Shown in pieces: positions 60,045-64,000 of a stretch of 64,000 nucleotides of DNA. The notes beneath the pieces were generated by a model, which made no database searches, was not told the origin of the DNA, and was given only the letters and a program-made list of their open reading frames with translations. A program made the translations under genes and the position numbers. Position 1 is the stretch's first letter, and each line of letters begins with the position of its first letter. Source of the DNA: Pseudoxanthomonas japonensis (GTDB lineage: Bacteria > Pseudomonadota > Gammaproteobacteria > Xanthomonadales > Xanthomonadaceae); assembly GCF_010093445.1 (NCBI RefSeq), contig NZ_PDWW01000001.1, positions 334,300 to 398,299 of the forward strand, in the 5' to 3' direction.

Positions 60045-60308
60045 ATGCACTGGCTTTTCCTGTTGATGGCGATCGGCTGCCTGTTCATGGCGCTGCGCAC
60101 GACATCGATGCCGTTGATGGTCCTGCTGCTGCTGGCGTCGCTGGGCCTGTTCGTCGCCTGGATCATGGGGCGGCACGCGCGCCGCCTGGGCGAGACCAGC
60201 CGCGATCCCTCGATGATGATCGACCCCGCCGAACTCAGGCGCCTGCGCGAGCTGGCCGAAGCACGTCGCACCGCGACGCCACCACCGACGGAGCCGCCGG
60301 CTCCGTGA
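60045..60308 (+). CDS. Small membrane protein upstream of pdxJ
   Basis: This 87-residue protein has two N-terminal hydrophobic segments ([16 protein letters not shown] and [19 protein letters not shown]) and a polar, Pro-rich tail. The stop overlaps the GTG of pdxJ (60305-60308), so it is translated with that gene. Similar short proteins occur at this place in related Xanthomonadaceae, but no function is known. Confidence 0.8.
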   Translation: MHWLFLLMAIGCLFMALRTTSMPLMVLLLLASLGLFVAWIMGRHARRLGETSRDPSMMIDPAELRRLRELAEARRTATPPPTEPPAP

Positions 60309-61078
60309 CCCTGCTCAGCGTCAACGTCAACAAGATCGCGGTGCTGAGGAATTCCCGCGGCGGCACCGAGCCGGACGTGGTGCGCGCGGCACGCGCCTGC
60401 CTGTCCGCGGGTGCGCATGGCATCACGGTGCACCCGCGACCGGATCTCCGGCACATCAGGCCCGACGACGTCCGTGCGTTGTCCTCGCTGACGCGCGCCC
60501 AGGGCGCCGAACTCAATGTCGAAGGCAATCCTTTCGCGCCGGCGCGTGCGGGATATCCGGGCTTCCTGGCGCTCTGCGACGAGGTTCGCCCGGCACAGGC
60601 GACGCTGGTGCCCGATGGGGACGGCCAGATCACCTCCGACCACGGCTTCGATTTCTCCCGCGATACCGAACGCCTGCGGCCGCTGGTGGCGGGGCTCAAG
60701 GCGATGGGGTGCCGCGTCAGCCTGTTCGTCGATGCCGGATGCACGGGACTGGAGCAGGCCGCGCACATCGGTGCCGACCGTATCGAGATCTACACCGGCC
60801 CGTTCGCCGACGCCGCATTGGTCGGAGACGCGGGCGACGCGCTGGCGCTATGCCGCCGGACTGCGCGCGAAGCCCAGGCGCTTGGCCTCGGGGTGAACGC
60901 CGGCCACGATCTCAGCCAGGACAACCTGGCGGAGTTCCTCGCCAACGTGCCCGACGTGCTGGAAGTTTCGATCGGCCATGCACTCATCGGCGAAGCCCTG
61001 TACGCCGGACTGGACACCACCGTCCGCCGGTACCTCGGCATCTTGGACGGCCGGCCCGCCTCCGGGCGCCGGGACTGA
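60305..61078 (+). CDS. pdxJ: Pyridoxine 5'-phosphate synthase
   Basis: The protein has 257 residues from GTG 60305. It condenses 1-deoxyxylulose 5-phosphate with 3-amino-2-oxopropyl phosphate to make vitamin B6. Family motifs are plain: [17 protein letters not shown] at the start, [14 protein letters not shown] with a key His, [53 protein letters not shown] and [12 protein letters not shown]. It lies convergent with the ExbD genes, the same relation as in Xanthomonas. Confidence 0.96.
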   Translation: MTLLSVNVNKIAVLRNSRGGTEPDVVRAARACLSAGAHGITVHPRPDLRHIRPDDVRALSSLTRAQGAELNVEGNPFAPARAGYPGFLALCDEVRPAQATLVPDGDGQITSDHGFDFSRDTERLRPLVAGLKAMGCRVSLFVDAGCTGLEQAAHIGADRIEIYTGPFADAALVGDAGDALALCRRTAREAQALGLGVNAGHDLSQDNLAEFLANVPDVLEVSIGHALIGEALYAGLDTTVRRYLGILDGRPASGRRD

Positions 61079-61111
61079 CCTGACCGGTCGTCCCGGGCCC
61101 GCGAAAACGCC

Positions 61112-61510
61112 TCAGTTCCTCATCACGATGTTGCTGACGCCACTGGCCTCCGCCTGGGCCAGCGCGCTCACGACCTGCTGGTAGTCGGTGCCATCCGACG
61201 CTTCGACGTGCAGGACGGTGCGCGGATCCGTGATGTGGGCATCTTCCAGCCGCGTGCGCAGCTCGGCCAGCGTGACCGGACGATCGTCCAGGGTGTAGGT
61301 GCCCGACAGGTCGACCCGGAGCACCAGGTCGTTGGGGGGCTCGACAGGCTTCACCGGCGGCACGGCTTGCGGGAGCATCGTTTCGATGGGGCGGGACAGC
61401 ACGGGCGCGGTGACCATGAAGATCACCAGCAGGACCAGCATCACGTCAACCAGCGGCGTGATGTTGATCTCGGCCAGTTCGGAACGGCTTGCAGGAGCGG
61501 AGAACACCAT
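61112..61510 (-). CDS. exbD: Third ExbD-type transport protein
   Basis: This 132-residue inner-membrane protein has one N-terminal helix ([20 protein letters not shown]) including the key Asp of the ExbD family (PLVDVML), and a periplasmic domain ending in the pattern VVSALAQAEASGVSNIVM. A strong AAGGAGG stands six bases upstream of ATG 61510. It lies downstream of the terminator that closes the tonB-exbB-exbD-exbD unit, so it must be transcribed on its own. Its distinct Pro-rich linker (AVPPVKPVEPPND) sets it apart from the other two. Confidence 0.9.
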   Translation of the reverse strand: MVFSAPASRSELAEINITPLVDVMLVLLVIFMVTAPVLSRPIETMLPQAVPPVKPVEPPNDLVLRVDLSGTYTLDDRPVTLAELRTRLEDAHITDPRTVLHVEASDGTDYQQVVSALAQAEASGVSNIVMRN

Positions 61511-61589
61511 GGCACACCTCCTTCTGTCGGGACCGTAAGCCGGACGCTACGCCCGTGCCGGGTGTGCCGCAAGAGGGAGAGGGTCGGCC

Positions 61590-61623
61590 CGCAAACAAAA
61601 ACGCCGCCCCGGAGGGCGGCGTT
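61590..61623 (-). terminator. Rho-independent terminator after exbD2
   Basis: Stem AACGCCGCCC / GGGCGGCGTT (61600-61609 and 61614-61623) with loop CGGA; on the minus strand it is followed by TTTTTGTTTG. It lies 24 bases downstream of the exbD2 stop and should end the tonB operon transcript. Confidence 0.92.
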
Positions 61624-61646
61624 CGAAGGCGTGTTGCGCGTCAGGA

Positions 61647-62057
61647 TTACTGCACGAAACCGATCTTCAACATCTGCGCGTTCTTGGCGGCGGCCAGTAC
61701 CTTGGCCATCACTTCGTAATGCGCTTCCGAGTTCGCCTCGATGCGCAATTCCGGCTGGTTGGTCGGATCGCGCTGCACTTCGTTCTGCATCCGCTCCTGC
61801 AGATCGGCCACGTTCACCGGACTGCTGTTCCAGTAGACCGTGCCATCGGCGTTGATCTTGAGTTCGATCGGCGGAGGCGGTTCCTTGACCTGCGGCGGTG
61901 GGTTGATCACGCGCTGCGGCAGGGCCACTTCGATCGGGTACGTCATGATCGGGGCGGTCACGATGAAGATGATCAGGAGCACCAGCATCACGTCCACGAG
62001 GGGCGTGACGTTGATGTCGGCCATGGGGCCCTTGCTACCACCACTGCTGAATGCCAT
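61647..62057 (-). CDS. exbD2: ExbD-family protein 2
   Basis: This 136-residue inner-membrane protein has the single helix with [20 protein letters not shown] and a periplasmic domain that includes [15 protein letters not shown] and ends KIGFVQ. In Xanthomonas a second exbD of this kind is needed in addition to exbD1 for some functions. It is separated from exbD1 by three bases and followed by a terminator. Confidence 0.93.
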   Translation of the reverse strand: MAFSSGGSKGPMADINVTPLVDVMLVLLIIFIVTAPIMTYPIEVALPQRVINPPPQVKEPPPPIELKINADGTVYWNSSPVNVADLQERMQNEVQRDPTNQPELRIEANSEAHYEVMAKVLAAAKNAQMLKIGFVQ

Positions 62058-62060
62058 GGC

Positions 62061-62486
62061 TTACTGCCCCTTCTCTTTCGTGGCCACGTAGCCGATGTCC
62101 AGCATGCCCTGGCCCTGCGCGATCTTGGTGACCTCGGCGATGACGCCCATCTTGGTCGTCTTGTCGCCACGCAGGTTGAGCTTCGGCTGCGGCTGCAGCT
62201 GGGCTGCACTGGACAGGCGCGACTCGAGGATTTCCTTGCTGACCGGCTCGTCGCCCCAGTACAGGTCACCATTCTCCTTGACGGAGATGGTGATCGGCGG
62301 GGTCTTGGGACCATCCGGATCTTCTTTCGCGATCTGGGGGGTTTCGGGCAGATCGATCTTCACCTTGTGCGACATCAGCGGCGCCGTGATGATGAAGATG
62401 ATCAGCAGCACCAACATCACGTCCACGAGGGGCGTGACGTTGATCTCGGCCATCGGGCCACCGCTATTACCACTACTGAAAGCCAT
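62061..62486 (-). CDS. exbD1: ExbD-family protein 1
   Basis: This 141-residue protein has helix [20 protein letters not shown] with the conserved Asp that passes protons, then a periplasmic domain (ISVKENGDLYWGDEPVSKEI) ending DIGYVATKEKGQ. It works with ExbB to convert the proton gradient into movement of TonB. It lies 46 bp after exbB on the same strand. Confidence 0.95.
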   Translation of the reverse strand: MAFSSGNSGGPMAEINVTPLVDVMLVLLIIFIITAPLMSHKVKIDLPETPQIAKEDPDGPKTPPITISVKENGDLYWGDEPVSKEILESRLSSAAQLQPQPKLNLRGDKTTKMGVIAEVTKIAQGQGMLDIGYVATKEKGQ

Positions 62487-62532
62487 GACGGGCTCCGTCT
62501 AGTACGTTGCGTTGACTGCTTGTACCGCCGGC

Positions 62533-63282
62533 TCAGCGAACGCGCGAGCCGGTGGCGAAGAAGTCGTGCAGGTCGTGCGCGAACGTGTCGAACTTGGCGA
62601 TGACGGCCGCGTTCGTCTTGCTGAAGAAGTTGTAGGCGAACACCGCCGGGATGGCGACGAACAGACCGATGGCGGTCATGATCAGCGCCTCACCCACCGG
62701 GCCGGCGACGGCGTCGATCGAGGCCTGGCCGGTCGCACCGATGCGGATCAGGGCGCCGTAGATGCCCCACACCGTACCCAGCAGACCCACGAACGGCGCG
62801 GTCGCACCGACGGTGGCGAGCAGCGTCATGCCGCCCTGCAGGTTGGTGCTCTCGCGGGTCACGGCCTGGCGCAGGGCGCGGTCCACGAACTCCGAGCGGC
62901 TCAGGGTCTCACCCGAACCTTCCGAACGCTGATGGTGGGCTGCGGCCTGGGCGGCGTCGAGGGCGATCTTCGAGAACGGCTCGTTCTTCGGCTGCTCTTC
63001 CATCAGGCGGATGGCGTCCTGCGCGTTCGGGGTTTCCCAGAAAGCGCTGGTAACGCGGTCGGCCTGGCCCTTCAGGCGGGTGCTGCGCAGCACATTGATG
63101 ACGGTCCAGTACCAGGACATCGCCGACATGATGACCAGGGTGAGCAGCACGACCCAGGAGACGATGAACTCGCCGGGCTTGCTGACCATCTCGGAGATCA
63201 TGTGCTCGAAGCCCATCTGCGACAGGGCATTCGCGGCGTTGGTGCCCCCGGCGGCGGCGGCGAAAAGGGTTTCCTGCAGCAT
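62533..63282 (-). CDS. exbB: ExbB/TolQ-family proton channel protein
   Basis: This 249-residue inner-membrane protein has three helices: about 35-57 (EFIVSWVVLLTLVIMSAMSW), 150-175 (GGMTLLATVGATAPFVGLLG, then TVWGIYGAL) and 190-215 (VGEALIMTAIGLFVAIPAVF). The conserved ExbB blocks GATAPFVGLLGTVWGI and EALIMTAIGLFVAIPAV are intact. It forms the pentamer around ExbD in the TonB energising complex. Confidence 0.96.
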   Translation of the reverse strand: MLQETLFAAAAGGTNAANALSQMGFEHMISEMVSKPGEFIVSWVVLLTLVIMSAMSWYWTVINVLRSTRLKGQADRVTSAFWETPNAQDAIRLMEEQPKNEPFSKIALDAAQAAAHHQRSEGSGETLSRSEFVDRALRQAVTRESTNLQGGMTLLATVGATAPFVGLLGTVWGIYGALIRIGATGQASIDAVAGPVGEALIMTAIGLFVAIPAVFAYNFFSKTNAAVIAKFDTFAHDLHDFFATGSRVR

Positions 63283-63355
63283 GACGCTTACCTTTATATA
63301 AGTGTTGATTGAGGGTGTTGCGGGTTACGTTGGAATCTGTCGATGCCGGATGGCA

Positions 63356-64000
63356 TCAGCCGCCCATGTTGAAGTCGACCGGCACGCGGACGCGGCCTGC
63401 CGCCTTCTGACCATTGACGACGGAAGCGTTGAAGCGCCACTTGCGCGCGGCGTCCATGGCGGCGCGATCGAGATCGCGGTTGCGGCTGGACTTCTCGACG
63501 GACACGTTGGTGACGTTTCCGTTGGCATCGACGTCGATGATCAGGATGACCGTGCCCTCGATGCCGGCACGCGCAGCGGCGGGCGGGTAGCGCGGGGGGT
63601 TCATGTTCTTCGACGAGATGTCCACGCTGGCGCCGATGTCCGGCGTCGGAGCCGGCGGTGCCGGAGGCGACGGCGGGGTCACGATGTCGGTCGGTCGCGG
63701 CTCGGCGACATCGACCGGCGGCGCTTCAGGCGGCGGCGGCAGCGGCGTGGTCTTGGGCGGCGCCAGATTCTTGACCGGCGGCGGCGGCGTGTCCTGCGGC
63801 GGCGGCGGCGGCGGCGGGGGCGGCGGCGGAGGCGGTGGGTCAACGATGGAGACCGACGTCCGGCGGTCCTTTTCCTTTTCCGCAGGCGGGGCGACCCCAG
63901 GGATCAGCAGCGCATGCAGCGCTTGCGCGCGGCGCGCGATCACGAAGGCAAAACCCAGACACCGGGGCCAGTTGAGTATGGCGTCCTCTTCACTGTTCGG
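63356..64000 (-). CDS. tonB: TonB energy transducer, N-terminus cut by window edge
   Basis: The frame stays open to base 64000 on the minus strand, so the first residues are missing; 214 residues are visible. The N-terminal anchor reads NWPRCLGFAFVIARRAQALH, followed by a run of 14 prolines (DPPPP...) and further PP-rich spacer. The C-terminal TonB domain is clear (NPPRYPPAAARAGIEGTVIL, then SRNRDLDRAAMDAARKWRFN, VPVDFNMGG). TonB carries energy from ExbBD to outer-membrane receptors. The anchor has more Arg and His than usual (RRAQALHALL), which is odd for a membrane helix. Confidence 0.93.
   Translation of the reverse strand, partial: PNSEEDAILNWPRCLGFAFVIARRAQALHALLIPGVAPPAEKEKDRRTSVSIVDPPPPPPPPPPPPPPQDTPPPPVKNLAPPKTTPLPPPPEAPPVDVAEPRPTDIVTPPSPPAPPAPTPDIGASVDISSKNMNPPRYPPAAARAGIEGTVILIIDVDANGNVTNVSVEKSSRNRDLDRAAMDAARKWRFNASVVNGQKAAGRVRVPVDFNMGG

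Overview
The window is high-GC chromosomal DNA from a gammaproteobacterium, most likely of the Xanthomonadaceae/Lysobacteraceae (Pseudoxanthomonas, Lysobacter, Luteimonas or Stenotrophomonas type). The pointers are the tonB-exbB-exbD-exbD block next to pdxJ, which is the Xanthomonas arrangement, the paired 'GGAGCGACGT(G/C)AGTCGCGA' intergenic palindromes, and the strong G/C preference at third codon positions. I cannot name a species.

Left core (1-20,604). An hvfABC-type copper bufferin operon (maturation partner truncated by the window edge, MNIO oxidase, Cys-rich peptide) lies divergent to an AraC regulator. It is followed by a patatin lipoprotein, small housekeeping enzymes, an Lrp regulator divergent to phenylalanine hydroxylase, azurin, a DUF389 membrane protein, the acnD/prpF pair of the methylcitrate cycle (split by an AHSA1 gene and a DUF559 endonuclease wrapped in inverted palindromes), a two-component system, a DUF4010 transporter-like protein, fructose-1,6-bisphosphatase and a nucleoside deoxyribosyltransferase.

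Island (20,605-48,486, about 27.9 kb). A visibly more A/T-rich block is inserted inside a PA0069-type radical SAM gene, exactly between Gly83 and the second cysteine of its CxxxCxxC cluster motif. Its right end encodes three adjacent, translationally coupled tyrosine recombinases plus a small HTH/coiled-coil protein, a layout recalling Tn554-type transposons. Next to them is a complete, diverged copy of the very gene that the insertion breaks, so the element appears to repair the damage it does. The cargo looks like defence and stress functions: a ubiquitin-like conjugation cassette (Ubl, E2, JAB-E1 fusion, DUF6527) divergent from an XRE/ImmA regulator pair with a GTTGTCT palindrome between them, a PD-(D/E)xK nuclease, an HNH nuclease, an AlkB-like dioxygenase coupled to a Rossmann methyltransferase-like protein, a HEPN-like protein, a DEDDy exonuclease, a ComEC-like metallo-beta-lactamase-fold hydrolase, an astacin metalloprotease with a neighbouring lipoprotein, and several unknowns. 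There is no relaxase, type IV secretion, phage structural gene or tRNA target.

Right core (48,487-64,000). The N-terminal half of the broken radical SAM gene is preceded by an operon for a 2,610-residue trimeric autotransporter adhesin, a TpgA-like lipoprotein (BamE-like plus OmpA domains), a DUF4019 protein and a small exported protein. Then come cardiolipin synthase, a small membrane protein overlapping pdxJ, and a TonB energy-transduction locus with three ExbD genes, the third of them separated by a clear rho-independent terminator.
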